From the NCBI GenBank assembly GCA_025766275.1, contig JAFKAC010000011.1:186001-250000 (forward strand): a DNA stretch of 64,000 bases, written 5' to 3'. The notes under the pieces were generated by a model that searched no databases, was not told where the DNA came from, and was given only the letters and a program-made list of their open reading frames with translations. How positions within the stretch are numbered: the stretch's first letter is position 1; each line of letters opens with the position of its first letter. The translations under genes and the position numbers were made by a program. Source of the stretch: Lactarius indigo (taxonomy: Eukaryota; Basidiomycota; Agaricomycetes; Russulales; Russulaceae). Below, one piece after another: positions 21,383 to 33,185 of the stretch.

Positions 21383-22676
21383 GTCAGAAGAAGCTTGCTG
21401 TTCTGGGCCATCTGGCTCCTCCCTCAACAAGGTGGCCCCTGTCAAGTCAACAGGCAAGAAGGGCAAGAAGGATCATTCTGGTCTGACTTGCCACTATTGC
21501 AACAAAAAGGGTCATATCAAGCCTGACTGCAGGAAGAGGAAGAAAGATGAGGCTGACACATAGGAGAAGGAGAAATCAGGCAACAAGGCTGTCAATAGTC
21601 ATGTACTAGTACCTACCACTGCCTCTATTAAGGAGGTGAAAGAGCCCACCATAGACTGGGCTTTTGAATCTATCAGTGTTGCCTTGTATGCTGCCTTGTG
21701 TGTGTGTTGGATGATGGACAGTGGTGCTACACACCACATTACACCACATTGGTCTGACTTCAAGGACTACACCCCAACCAAAGGCACTGTATGCCTAGGG
21801 GATAAGTCCACAATAGACCAAGTGGGTGTCAGATCTGTTGTCTTTACAACGAGCCAGGTTATCCCTATCACCTTCAGCAATGTGCTACACCTACCACAGG
21901 TGAAGACGTGCTTCTTGTCAATGTGTGCCCTAGTACAAAAGGGTGCTGAGATTGTTGATAAGTGACCCTTGCGCACCTAGCGGCTCGTACGGACCGGACT
22001 TGCAGCATGGACTGCTTTAGATTAGATTAATTAGACTTGTAGATTACTTGCATTTGATCTGTACAATCTAGCGCTGATCATTGCGTCATGTATGACATCA
22101 TGTACTATGACATCATGTAGAACACTCCGGACACTTCATTATACTCAGTCCTTTGTTCTCCTTTAGTTCTTATCTTTATTGTGATGTCATTATGATATCA
22201 TCTTTGTCTGGACTCTCTTTGTTCTAGTCGCCTTGTTCCCCTTTCATACACTCCTTTTGTCCTGTATGTAGAACAACGCTCCTTGTATTCTGTGACTCTA
22301 CGTTACCACTCTTGTACTAGTGTCACACCTCTGTACAGTATAAGTAGTAGTGCTTGTACGCTCCTGGTCCACATCAGTTCTCTCACTGCTGTGTGCCAGG
22401 TATGTCTTCTCCACTGTAATACTATAATCAGTTCTCTCACTGCTGTGTGCCAGACTTTACTTCTGCTTCACCTGCAAGACTTCCCTTGTGCTACTTACCA
22501 GTTGCTACCTCTATCTCACCACAGTACTCTGTCCCACTGTGAGTATAGGTTCCATCTTGCTGTTCATCAGAGATTGCCTTTGACAGTGGCTCATTTGAAA
22601 TATCTGTCAACCAAAAGTGTGTGACCAAAGGCTACCTTGAGGACAACCTGTACTGGTTGGACACAGCCATCATCAG
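21383..22676 (+). pseudogene. Copia gag-protease fragment, interrupted by a solo LTR
   Basis: 21383-21952 and 22570-22676 match the part of element G coded at about 35701-36370. They include a CHYCNKKGHIKPDC knuckle and a WMMDSGATHHITPH protease motif. One TAG stop lies near 21561. The 5' end is cut by the family A LTR, the middle by a copia LTR, and the 3' end by an inverted copia LTR. Confidence 0.85.
21953..22569 (+). repeat. Copia-family solo LTR, duplication GAGAT
   Basis: 617 bp, TGTTGATAAG to GTTCATCA, flanked by GAGAT at 21948-21952 and 22570-22574. It interrupts the copia fragment. Confidence 0.92.
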
Positions 22677-23907
22677 TGATGAACAGCACACAAGGAGGAC
22701 ATACTCACAGTGACAAGAAGACTGTGGTGAGATAGGTCAGGGTGGCTGGAAGCAGCAACAGGGAAGTCTAGCAGAGTGAAGCAGAGATGAAGTCTGGCAC
22801 ACAATCAGAGTGAGAACTGATAATAGTTATTACAGAGAAGAGACTTTACCTGGCACACAATCAGAGTGAGAACTGATGTGGACCAGGGTGTACAGAGTAC
22901 TCTACTTATACTACACAGAGGTGTGACACTAGTACAAGGACAGTAACATAGAGTCATAGAATACAAGGAGCATTGTTCTGTTGATAAGTGACCCTTGCGC
23001 ACTTAGCGGCTCATACGGACCGGACTTGCAGCATGGACTGCTTTAGATTAGATTAAATGGACATGTAGATTACTTACTTCTGATCTGTACAATCTAGCAC
23101 TCATCATTGCGTCATGTATGACATCACTGTACAATGACATCGTGTAGACTACTCTGGACTCTTCATTGTACTCCGTCTCTTGTTCTCCTTTTAGCACTAT
23201 GTTTATTATGATGTCACTATGATATCATTTGGTCTGGACTTTGCTTGTTCTTGTATGCCTTGTTCCTTTTACACACACTCCTTTGTCCTGTTGTAGAACA
23301 ATGTGTCCCTTGTATTCTGTGACACTCTGTTACTCACCTTGTAGTAGTGTCACCCTCCTGTATAGTATAAGTAGTAGACTTGTACGCTCCTGGTCCACAT
23401 CAGTTCCTCACTGTTGTGTGCCAGGTATGTCTCCTCCTCTCTAATGTATTATCAGTTCCTCACTGTTGTGTGCCAGACTCCCTGCTTTACTTGCAAGATC
23501 CCCTGTTACACCTCTGCTTCCAGCTACCTTCCATATCTCACCACAGTCCTCTTGTCCACTGTGAGTATGGTCTTTATGTATGCTGTTCATCATGTTCTAC
23601 ATACAGGACAAAAGGAATGTACCAAAGGAGAACAAGGCAACCAGAACAAAGAAAGTCTAGACAGGTATGATATCATAATGACATCACAATAAAGATAATG
23701 CTGTAAAGAGAACAAAGGATGAAGTACAATGAAATGTCCAGAGTGTTCTACATGATGTCATTGTACATGATGTCATAGATAAGCTAAGAAGTCCGAGATT
23801 GTACAGATCATATAATCTAATCTACAGGTCCAATATATCTTATCTAAAGCAGTCCATATCTGCAAGTCCTTTAGAGCCGCTACGTGCACGCGGGTCACTT
23901 ATCAACA
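22677..23907 (-). repeat. Inverted copia LTR, interrupted by another
   Basis: Read on the plus strand it begins TGATGAACAG and ends TTATCAACA, the reverse of the copia LTR. It is split at 22979-23592. The flanks do not form a duplication, and copia sequence lies only on the left, so a rearrangement followed insertion. Confidence 0.85.
22979..23592 (+). repeat. Copia-family solo LTR, duplication TGTTC
   Basis: 614 bp, TGTTGATAAG to GTTCATCA, flanked by TGTTC at 22974-22978 and 23593-23597, inside the inverted LTR. Confidence 0.92.
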
Positions 23908-24511
23908 AAAATATGAAGGTACTAACACTCCTCTCCCCATATACACATTCTCCACAAACCTCAAACCCACAAGAGCAGCAGAATAAAGCCAGCAAAAAGA
24001 GATCCCAAAAATATACATCTGAACAGCTGAATAAGGAAGGATGTGAATGACATGAGTCTACTGTCCTACCACATAACGCTCTTTCACAAGGGTCAAGAGG
24101 GTAATGCATAGTGGCAATGCTAGAAGTGATGTGTGTGTATTCATTGTGGAGCACTGGTTCAAGGATAGAGAGGAGGACAGACTCAAATACAACAGTGAGA
24201 TAGAGGGCTTCAACTTAGCAAGGGACTCACCATCTTTGCATGGATAGACTCCAGGGTGTCCCTCCAATCCATCCTTTGCTGGTACATTGGAGGTTCAGTA
24301 GACCCCATGAAATCAAATTCCACATCCCCCATGTCAGTATGCAAGCATTCATCTGCCAAATGGACCATTAGGACATGATAGGATTTTTGCCAATAATAGA
24401 TTGATGAGTGAATGCACTCTGAAAATGACATTTGTCACTATTTCTGACACAGTCAAAGCAGTGGGGGAGTTGTTGACCTCTTCGCTGTTTTGTTGGACAA
24501 CAGATCATTTG
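23908..24511. other. Unidentified sequence
   Basis: No transposon domain is recognised. A minus-strand frame at 24210-24431 (about 73 codons) could be an exon relic of an unknown protein. There is no other evidence. Confidence 0.3.
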
Positions 24512-25040
24512 TGTTACGTCCCATTCTATTTTTCTTTTGATTTACTTTACGTTACATGACTCATATCCCGCATTTGGCTCAGGGATGACTCAATACGACT
24601 CATAGTCCCTTCTGGACTATTTCTGGATAGTATGACTCATTGCGCAGTACTATGACTCACTGCACAGTAGTATGACTCGTCGCGCAGCACTATGACTCAC
24701 TGTGCAGTAGTATGACTCGGTTTCTCTATTGTTTACTATACTAGGATCTCTATTGTTCTCCTTAGTATAAGTACTAGGACATCTGTGGGCTGTAGGCCTC
24801 AGACTTGTCTTCTTGTATCTTACGGTACTTGGTGAACAAGGCTGGATTGTGAACTCCTCTCATCTCATTAGAAGCTTTCTAAGTTCTCTTCGAGCTTAGT
24901 ACTCTATTTGTGCAAAGGTCACTAACACTGACAGGATCTCTAAAGTCATACCTGACTTAGAGAATATCGAATGACTCTTTGTTTTGTCAACCTAGCGACA
25001 GTTGCTCAAGTCGAGCGATCGTCCCTACCGTGACGTAACA
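24512..25040 (+). repeat. LTR of Ty3 family D (529 bp)
   Basis: It begins TGTTACGTCCC and ends GACGTAACA. U3 holds a tandem array of ATGACTC(A/G)-containing units of about 22-23 bp at 24630-24720. AGTATAAG near 24764 precedes AGACTTGTCTT (24803-24813). Only a short leader follows, so the rest of the element is missing. Confidence 0.8.
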
Positions 25041-25042
25041 TT

Positions 25043-25053
25043 AAGACAAGTCT
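25043..25053 (+). promoter_or_regulatory. Self-priming primer-binding site of family D
   Basis: AAGACAAGTCT, after LTR plus TT, is the exact complement of AGACTTGTCTT in the LTR. This shows that 24512-25040 is the 5' LTR of a truncated element. Confidence 0.75.
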
Positions 25054-25116
25054 ACAGAACACTAGTCAACCTGATGAAGCAAAGAAAATTGACCCAGTCT
25101 CGTTCAGTGGCTGGAT

Positions 25117-25389
25117 TCAAACCATTCTTCACTGCTCTGTGTGCCAGACACTTTTGCTTTACCTTGCCTAACTTCCTGTTGCTGCTTTCCAGCCACCCAG
25201 CCTATCTCACCAGTCTCCTTTGTCCACTGTGAGTATGCTATCCTTGTGTGCTGTTCATCAGACCAGGCCATACAGAGTACTCTACTTATACTATACAGAG
25301 GTGTGACACTAGTACAAGGACAGTAACATAGAGTCACAGAATACAAGGAGCGTTGTTCTACATACAGGACAAAAGGAATGTACCAAAGG
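25117..25389. repeat. Rearranged copia LTR pieces, inverted relative to each other
   Basis: 25117-25260 is the last ~150 bp of a copia LTR in plus orientation, ending GTTCATCA. From 25261 the sequence is the middle of a copia LTR in minus orientation, continuing at 33186-33375 and 40683-40776. The end of an inverted LTR appears to have flipped locally. Confidence 0.7.
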
Positions 25390-25735
25390 TGTCACGGTAC
25401 CAGTTGACTGTCTGTGACTTCAAGCGGGTTTCAGGGACTTGTTATTTCACAAGAGGAGAATGCTGACTTGGTATGCTCAAGGAACACACAAGTGAGAAGG
25501 AAGCTACTGGATTTCAAGAGATGAAGAGTAGACAAGCTTTGTACTACTCTATGGCTACATCTTAAGTACTTGTACATACTGTGATTTTTGGGACTGTTTT
25601 CTGTATTTACAAAGCTCCTACTGAGCTGGCAGAATCTCATGACATGTAGCTAGTGAGCTGGCAAAGAAGATGATACCGCTGGCAATCCGATGTGACGTGT
25701 CCGTGTTGTGACCATGATGTCACGTGCGCGTGACA
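25390..25735 (-). repeat. 3' LTR of element E (346 bp)
   Basis: On the plus strand TGTCACGG to GCGTGACA. It pairs with 32840-33185; differences are mainly transitions. Confidence 0.92.
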
Positions 25736-26145
25736 TAGCCCCCCTTCTAGGCGCAATCATCTCGATCGTCAGCGTTGAGGGCACGCAAGAAATCATAATT
25801 GTGATGAAAGATGAAATGGGCAGGTCATTCATAAGGGTGACCGCACCTCTGCGCGTGAAGCTGCGCTGTAGTTTGCATGGCTTGTTCGCGATCTACAGCG
25901 TGTCCGAGCATGGCGAGCCATGCGCAATACGTACGAGAATGGGCGTGCATAGTAGAGATGTGGCAAATGTGTTTGCTTGCGCAGCGAGTGTGAGGTTGTC
26001 GACACTCAAACGTGAGGTGGTCTTCCATGTCACAGTAACTGCAAGCTGGAAGACCACAGCAGTCATGGCGGGATGCACGCTGATCTTCCAGTGCAAGCTG
26101 GCTAGCGGATGACTCTTCTCCATGAAGGATGGGATACTGCGTGTG
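25736..26145. other. Untranslated 3' region of element E
   Basis: Lies between the end of the pol frame and the 3' LTR. I see no supported gene here. Confidence 0.45.
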
Positions 26146-27057
26146 TCACATGACCTGTGCTGTCTGAGCGTAAGTTTGTAATGGCTGATGGGGTGGTACT
26201 GGCAAAGCTATTGCCGAGCCGATGATCGGTACTCGGTGATGGTCGAGGCGTCGATTGGTGTTGTTCATGCGTATGGTGGCAAAGGGAAGTAGTGTTGGGA
26301 TAGGATCGGACAGGAATGGGTGTAGGTGTGATGCGGTGCGTGTGTCAGCCAGGCGAGTGTCGATTTCCTCGGCCTTGGTACTCCATTCGCTCCAGGCTCG
26401 CTCTGTCTCCTTCATGCGAGCGACGAGTTGATCGTGGCAAGTGATTGAGGATCGCAGTCGATAGACGTCTGCACTCACTCCTGGGTCAGCTAGCAAGTAA
26501 AGTGCTTGGTCAACCTCATGGCAAGCAGGATGGTCAGACCAAAATATGTCTTTGGCGTTGGCATTGTCGCTAGGGGTGTCAGGTCTGTTATGCAGCTTGG
26601 CGAAGAGAGGGCCATAGTAGATGGGCTGATTGCGACCCTCAGTGGTGATGACTACTGGTTGATCACACTGGTCGATAAGAAACTGGATGTACGGGGCATG
26701 ACCACGTGTCCCGTCTGCCAGAGGGATCTCCATAAGGTAGTCATTCATAGGGAGCATCATAGTCCAGTGACAATCCAGCCTTTCGATGTTAGTGAGAAGC
26801 GGCTGAGGTCACTCGGTTCCCTGTGGGTTGACTGGCCGAGGTGGCAGTGGGTGGACGCTAGGCGATGGCAGAGTGAGACATGGGATCTCGCGTGCTGGAG
26901 ACAGCAGGGACTGGGGTCCTTCCCAGGGGGTGTTCTCCTCCTCCTGCGCTATCTGTTCTAATGCTTCTCTCAACAAGCATTGCTGGCGATTAGTATGAGC
27001 CTGTGAGTGTCTGCGGTGCATGCCTTGCGGGGTAATGTAGGTACTGAGCCCCCACAT
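26146..27057 (-). other. Post-chromodomain module of element E
   Basis: In the same frame as integrase, after the chromodomain. It shares an ordered motif set with the module of element C: DGT, a YI pair, GRNQPIYYGP (C has GRGQPVYGEP), then an HPACHEVDQALYLL stretch (C has NPWAYAVDEALRDL) leading to an RLR-containing helical segment. The zinc-knuckle end of C is not seen here. One in-frame stop lies near 26809. Function unknown. Confidence 0.6.
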
Positions 27058-29168
27058 GTCCTCATGAGAACGCGGAGAATTCTCTAACGCATTATACGTT
27101 GGACCAATGTTGGCCCATCGCTCGACTTCTCAGTTGACCTGTGAGTGCAGCCATTGAGGGGTATTGCGATCAGAAATCCACGGGTACTGTGGTGGGTGTC
27201 AAGGAGGGTCATTATCCATGAGGTTGATGAGGTTAATGGGCAGTTCGTGTTTCGATTTATACTTGTGAATGAGATCTGGTGTACGCAGATTTGATTCTGG
27301 TTCCCAACGGTCGTGAGCCACCATATACCCTTTCCAGCGTACCAAATATTGTGGCGTCTTGCACCGTCCAAAGAGTTGATAATCAAGAAGTTGGTCGACT
27401 TCCCACTCTTCCTTGCCATCGATGAGTTCTGGAGGTGGGTTGATCTCTCTACTGCCGTTGATCTCGGTTGTTTTATATGGTGTTAGTAACCCCACATGAA
27501 ACATGTTGTGGATACGCCAGGTTGGTGGTAATCGAAGGGCATAAGTGACATCTGAGATGCGTTGGGAAATGATAAAGGGGCCGTACTGACGTGGGGCTAG
27601 TTTCGCTGTGGGGTGGGTGGTCTTTAGATTAGTCGCTTCCAACCACACTTTATCGCTGAGACAATAGGGTCGGTAACGCATTTCTTTTACCCATGCTAGT
27701 TGTGCGGCCTTCATTGCTTCCCTTGCGTGGTTACGGACTTCTTTTAGGGTGTTGAGATGTTCAGTGGCGGATGGAGAGATAGTGACAGTGGATGTGGGCT
27801 GATGTATGTGAGGGGTGAACCCCATAAGGAGTTCGAAGGGCGATTTTTTTGTGGTTTCAGACACCCAAGCGTTAAGGGTGTACTGAGCGATTGGAAGCCA
27901 CTGTGCCCAATTGGTCTGCTGGTAGTTGGAAAAAATGTGTAAGTACTGTTCTAGGTGTTGGTTAGTACACTCGGATTGTCCATCGGTCCGTGGATGATAC
28001 ACAGTGCTAATGTTTTGTTCAATGCCAAGTGCCGTACATAACACTTTCGTGAAAGACGCTGTGAACCAGGGATCACAATCTGATATCAGTGTTGTTGGTA
28101 ATCCATAGTGTGGTACGACATAGCGAAGGTACAGTGTCGCGACTTGTACCACATCACTAGTTTTGTGGCAGGGTATGAAGATACTGGCTTTGGAGCATCC
28201 TTGATCAGAGATCGTAAGGATCGTATTGTATTTTGCCAACTTGGGGAGCTTGGTGATGAAGTCAAGGGCTACCGTCTGGAATGGGAGTATGTTATCAGAC
28301 AGATAGATCAGGGAGATTGGTGGTTTTGGTTGGTTTGGGAGATTTTTGTTTCCCTGACATACGTGACATCCTGTGATGTAATTTGCGACATCTGCCCTCA
28401 TTTTTGGCCACCAATAGTGTTTTTGTATGGCGTCGATTGTTTTTGTCTGTCCAGGGTGTCCCACTGTAATCAAATCGTGGAAGGATTCAATCACCCCCCT
28501 TCTGAGCGGGAGATTGTCCACGATCACCAGGCGGTTTCGGTGATAGATGAGGTGAGGAGGGTCGGTGGAGCAATCGAGGTGATAGCGATTGATCCAATCG
28601 GAGGAAAGGTGGGTGAGTTGGAGCTGGTGGCAGCGATCATCAAGGGAGACAATGTGAGTGGTGTTGATAAAATATGAATTGGGGAGTACAATGATGTCCG
28701 TGTTATTGTCCAATGGTGCAGCAAAAGATGGGTGGCGAGACAGGGCATCAGCGTGTAGGGTAGGGCTGGGGACGTGTCATAGGTGCAGGTCGTAATCGGC
28801 AAGAATATTAACAAGACAGGCGACGCGGCGATTGATGTGTTGTGGAGAGCAATAATGTAGTAGATTTGCATGATCTGTAAAGACCATAACTGGGTGACGA
28901 GCAGTGACCAAAAGATGGTGCCAGTGTTTGAGACCACATACGAGGGCCAAGAATTCTTGATTGTAAACATCGTAGTTTTGTTCAGCAGTGTTGAACACCT
29001 GCAAAAAGTAACCAACGGCCTGTGGTTTGTTGCATGAGTCGGGCTGAGTCAGAATTGCACCCATTGCGTATAACGAGGCATCGGTCTGAATGGAGTAGGG
29101 TACATCTGAGTCTGGTTGTTGCAATGCGGGTCTAGAGCATGCTGTGGTGAGCAGTATATCCAGTGCTG

Positions 29169-29864
29169 TGTCACGGACGCTCTATGTTTTGCCTTATTTT
29201 TCTGTATTTTTACAGATTTATTTGGTAGAGATACGAGCCTCCAACATTGTGTCAAACATCCAAGTCCTTATCATTAGATATGATAAGATGGTCAGTCACG
29301 TGATGCCAACATGTGCACCCACAAGCATGTGACCCTGGGATAGTAACTTCCTTATTGGATGTTACCTCTTTAGGGCGCTTTCCTTATTAGTACAGTAGTT
29401 TCTCATTGGACGATAAGCAGGGAACATTCTAGACTACGTTGTCATAGGGTTGTGACTCATAGTTAAGGACACGTCATTTGTTCTGTCAGCATTAATGACT
29501 GTGCATCAGTCAGCACAATAGATAATGCTATTATTAGACACAATGTGTCGGCGTCTGACTCATTACTATTACACAAACCTTTAGTAACAAAGTTCTATAG
29601 TAATTCGAACTCAGCCGCAGCAGTGTATATAAACCCTCATGTAGCGTCCTGAGTGGAACCAACTTGTCCTCTTGGTTCTCCACTCAGCATGCCACTGCGT
29701 GATCACCTTGCCTTTGACCTTGTATAAAGGTCTCACATGTGCATACCCTCCGCAGTGACTGTACGTTCGGCGCGTGACTTGTCTCCACGCTAGGCTTGGG
29801 TGTGCACCTGTTAGTTCACTTACATTTCCTTGGTCTAGTTGTCGCGATAAGTCATGCTGCTACA
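29169..29864 (+). repeat. Solo LTR F (696 bp), duplication TGCTG
   Basis: Begins TGTCACGG and ends GCTGCTACA, with TGCTG at 29164-29168 and 29865-29869. Removing it restores a continuous RT-RNase H reading frame in element E. A TATATAAACC box near 29625 sets plus orientation. TGACTCA motifs occur in U3. Confidence 0.9.
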
Positions 29865-31429
29865 TGCTGTAGTACATTCAGGAGTCCATCAAAATGGTAC
29901 GTCCTTCCGTAAGAGCTGTGTCAGGGGTCGCGCAAGATGGGCATATCATGGGATAAAAGGTCATTGGTAACCGAGGATGCCCAGTACACTGCGGACTTGT
30001 TTTATTGTAGTGAGAGTGAGTGGCCAATCATGGAGGCCTGATATCTTGTCGAGACCCATTTGAATCGTGCTGCTGGCAATAGTCATCCCCAAGTAGTCAA
30101 TTTCTGTTTGTTCGAAATCGCACTTAGACAGTTTCAGGAAATAACTTTCGTCCAACAGTACCTGTAACACCGCACTGACAATGGTCCGGTGACGTGTAAG
30201 GTCGTGAGTAGTGGTGATGAGAATGTCATCCATGTAGATGAACAGTTTGGCAGGGTATCGATTTAGTAGCGACCGAAAGATCCGGTTCATCGTGCAAACA
30301 AAAGTGGCAGGGGAGTTTGTCAGCCCAAAATACATTACAAGTGGTTCGAAGAGACCACGCAGCGTTTTAAAGGCAGCCTTCCACTGATCTCCATCCTTGA
30401 TGTGAATATTATTGTAGCCCCAGCATATGTCGAACTTGATAAAGAGTGTTTTGTCTGATAGGCGATCTAAGATGTTTGATATCAGTGGGATCGGGTAGGT
30501 GTCGTGGACTGTTATTTTGTTGAGCGGTTTGTAATCCTGTATGGGCCGCAGTTTGCCATCCTTTTTCTTTAAAAAGAAAAATGACAAGGCATAGTGAGAC
30601 TTAGATTTGTGAATATACCCCTTTTCTAAGTGCTCATGTAGAAACTCATCCAAGTGTTCCATCTCCTTGGCATTTAACGGGTATATTTTGCATTGGAGAA
30701 CTGGGGGGTGCGTTGGGGAGTAGTGTGATCACGTGGTCATCAATTCATTTGGGTGGGAAGCGCTTTGTGGCTTCTTCCGAGAAAACAGTGGTGTAGCGTT
30801 GGTAGTGTGGCAGTAGCATTATAACTCTGCCAGAGTCAAACTTTTCTGCCATTTGTTGCGCGATGGTGTTGATTGTTTCGCATCGTGTGAAAGTGAGCAG
30901 TCTCAGGGGGCCACGTAGTTTGTTATTTGTCCAGTTGATGTCTGGATCGGTGTCTCTGAACCACATATGTCCAAGAATTACATGCGGGCATCCCAGCGTG
31001 GTGATGAAGAGTTGAGTGCTGTAAGATTGGTTTCCCCAGGTAAGTACGACTGGGCATGCTTTTGTGATTGTTCCAAACTGATTGAGAGTCCCATCAGCGT
31101 TGTAAGCTTTTCTGATGGGTACCTTTGTCATGGTCATGCAAAGTCGTTCTACCAAAGACGGATCGATGAAACTTTGGGAAGCTCTCGAATCAAGTAATGC
31201 TGGTATTGATTCGCTGTGGGCAGTTTTGAGATTTACAGTGAGTGTAGATCCGTCAGAGGAGGAAAGGGCGTTGATAGCTGTTACACTGCCTTTGTCATCG
31301 TCATCGTCATCAACTCCAGCTTCGATAAGCATTTGGGACACCATCTGGCGTCGGTTGGCCACGGACAATCCCAGCAATCCGGTGATCAGCATCTGTTTGT
31401 CCAATGGGGTGAGTTAACCGCTGGCAGTT

Positions 31430-32800
31430 GTTGGACCGGTGCCGTGATGAGTTCATTTATGCGGCTGGGTCCCACCTTCTTCTTTGGACAGTCGTGGGAG
31501 AGGTGTCCCAATTGTTTACAGTGGAAACATAATCCTTCTTTTCAACAGCGCTCCCACTCTGCTTGCTCCTGCGGGGTTTGCTGACGCAGTACGAATGTGT
31601 TGACTGAATTGACATCCATTGGAACTACATCGTTTCGGTTGGTGGATCATGGGGCCGTCGGTCTAGGTGGGGGAGGTACCGATCCTTTTCCATTCCCTAG
31701 AGCAGCGACGCAATTAGTGATGGTTCGGAACCGCTGAACCTCTTCCCAGGTTGCGAGTTTCCAATCGTCCATCGTGATGGGCATATTGCCCCTTTTTAGA
31801 CATGCAACAAGTAACCCCTTTTTCAGTCCACATCGAAATAGGTTGACCGTTCCTTTGGCCGTCATATCCCAATCAGTGGCTTCTGCGAGTTGTTCGAATT
31901 GTGTGATGTATTCGTCGATGGCGACACCACTCATCAAAAGAGCAGTGAGCTTTGCATACACGTTTTGTTGGCTAAGCATGTCGGTCCAGGCGTTTTTAAA
32001 GTCATTGACGAACTCATTCCACAAATGTTTGTCAGTCTCAGCAATTGGATGAGTGGCGTGGTTTATTTTGGCCTCTAGTTTCTTGTCCTGTGATTGGTTC
32101 CAACTCTTGATGTCGGGTCCTCGGATAAGAGTTAAAGCGAGCGCGACTTGCTGGTATGGTGAGACCATACGTTCGTTGGTTCGATTTACTTGTCGATACT
32201 GATTGAATTCGTGTAAGAACTGGGTACTTTTTGCCCTGTTCCCATCGAAATATGTAGGGGCGACTCCTTGGAGAGGACTGTTTGTTGTGGCTGTTGAGGG
32301 TGTGCTGCCAGAACCACTTGCCATATGTATGGTTGGTGTGACGGTTGGAAGGAGATATGGTGCGAATGGTGGCGGATTTTGTGGCGACCGTTGTTTTCCT
32401 TTTTGTTTTAGCGAAGCGATTGCCAATCAATGAGTGTTCCAGTCGTATTCCGGAACAGTCTGTGTATTGGTTCTGACGCATAGTCCCCAGTTGTGTGGTC
32501 ATATGATTCGGGCACTGTTATAGGTTGCCCAGCTGGGGTAGTCAAGTAGTACTTTGTACCAAGTGTTTTCGTTTTCAAAATATTCAATATCGAGACTCAG
32601 GTCCGGCGTGCATTCAAGCGTATATCCTCTGTGGTGTTCCCACACAAGGCCTTTTACCGTGAGATCAGTAAGGTTCAGTACTGTTCATCTCAGCACCAGT
32701 CGTTTTTCGGTGCTGTCGTCTAGGTCATGGGCAGGTTCAATGTAGGCAAATTCTCTGTCTGGAGTGTCAGCCAGCGTTTCTGTGTACGACACTTTTCTAT
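31430..32800 (-). pseudogene. gag: Gag of element E with pre-Gag region
   Basis: The capsid part at 31647-32426 has APTYFDGNRAKSTQFLHEF and WNEFVNDFKNAW. A CCHC knuckle CFHCKQLGHLSHDC is coded near 31497-31538. Upstream, the same frame continues to about 32800 through three TGA stops. It codes a W/Y-rich stretch (for example DIEYFENENTWYKVLLDYP), the pre-Gag region seen in other elements here. Pol is in the -1 frame. Confidence 0.78.
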
Positions 32801-32828
32801 GCCATGTTGTCTAGCGTAATGGGATGGG

Positions 32829-32838
32829 GTCTACTCTT
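32829..32838 (-). promoter_or_regulatory. Self-priming primer-binding site of element E
   Basis: The minus strand reads AAGAGTAGAC one base past the LTR. The complementary GTCTACTCTT lies within the same LTR (plus positions 32974-32983). Confidence 0.65.
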
Positions 32839-32839
32839 A

Positions 32840-33185
32840 TGTCATGGTACCAGTTGACCGTCCGTGACTTCGAGCAGGTTTCGGGGACTTGTTATTTCAC
32901 AAGAGGAGAATGCTGACTTGGTATGCTCAAGGAACACACAAGTGAGAAGGAAGCTACTGGATTTCAAGAGACAAAGAGTAGACAAGCTTTGTACTACTCT
33001 ATGGCTACATCTTAAGTACTCATACATACTGTGATTTTTGGGACTGTTTTCTGTATTTACAAAGCTCCTACTGAGCTGGCAGAATCTCATGACATGTAGC
33101 TAGTGAGCTGGCAAAGAAGATGATACCGCTGGCAATCCGATGTGACGTGTCCATGTTGTGACCATGATGTCATGTGCGCATGACA
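32840..33185 (-). repeat. 5' LTR of element E (346 bp)
   Basis: Pairs with 25390-25735 and is followed by AAAGG. Confidence 0.92.

Larger units (their letters stand above)
26146..31404 (-). pseudogene. pol: Pol of element E, interrupted by LTR F
   Basis: Protease at 30745-31404 (ALLDSRASQSF in place of the usual DSG, and ILGHMW). RT at 29961-30662 with FDICWGYNN and an intact YMDD. Stops then occur up to the LTR F insertion. RNase H at 28777-29124 (SIQTDASLYAMG). Integrase at 27199-28713 with GCHVCQ, ALDFITKLP and YHPRTDGQSE motifs, then a chromodomain (YLVRWKGYMVAHDRW) and an extension to 26146. A one-base change in a C run near 30706-30711 shifts the frame between protease and RT. Several stops fit CGA to TGA. 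Confidence 0.88.
25390..33185 (-). mobile_element. Ty3/gypsy chromovirus E
   Basis: Two 346-bp LTRs, duplication AAAGG (25385-25389 and 33186-33190). The interior on the minus strand is pre-Gag, Gag, protease, RT, RNase H, integrase, chromodomain, then a post-chromodomain module. It is inserted in an inverted copia LTR and itself split by solo LTR F. It is inactive because of many stops and one indel. Confidence 0.93.

Noticed and set aside
22283..22624. Recurrent 60-140 codon frames such as those near 22283, 23229, 33869 and 39601
   Set aside because: They are non-coding LTR sequence read in one frame; they recur because the copia LTR recurs.
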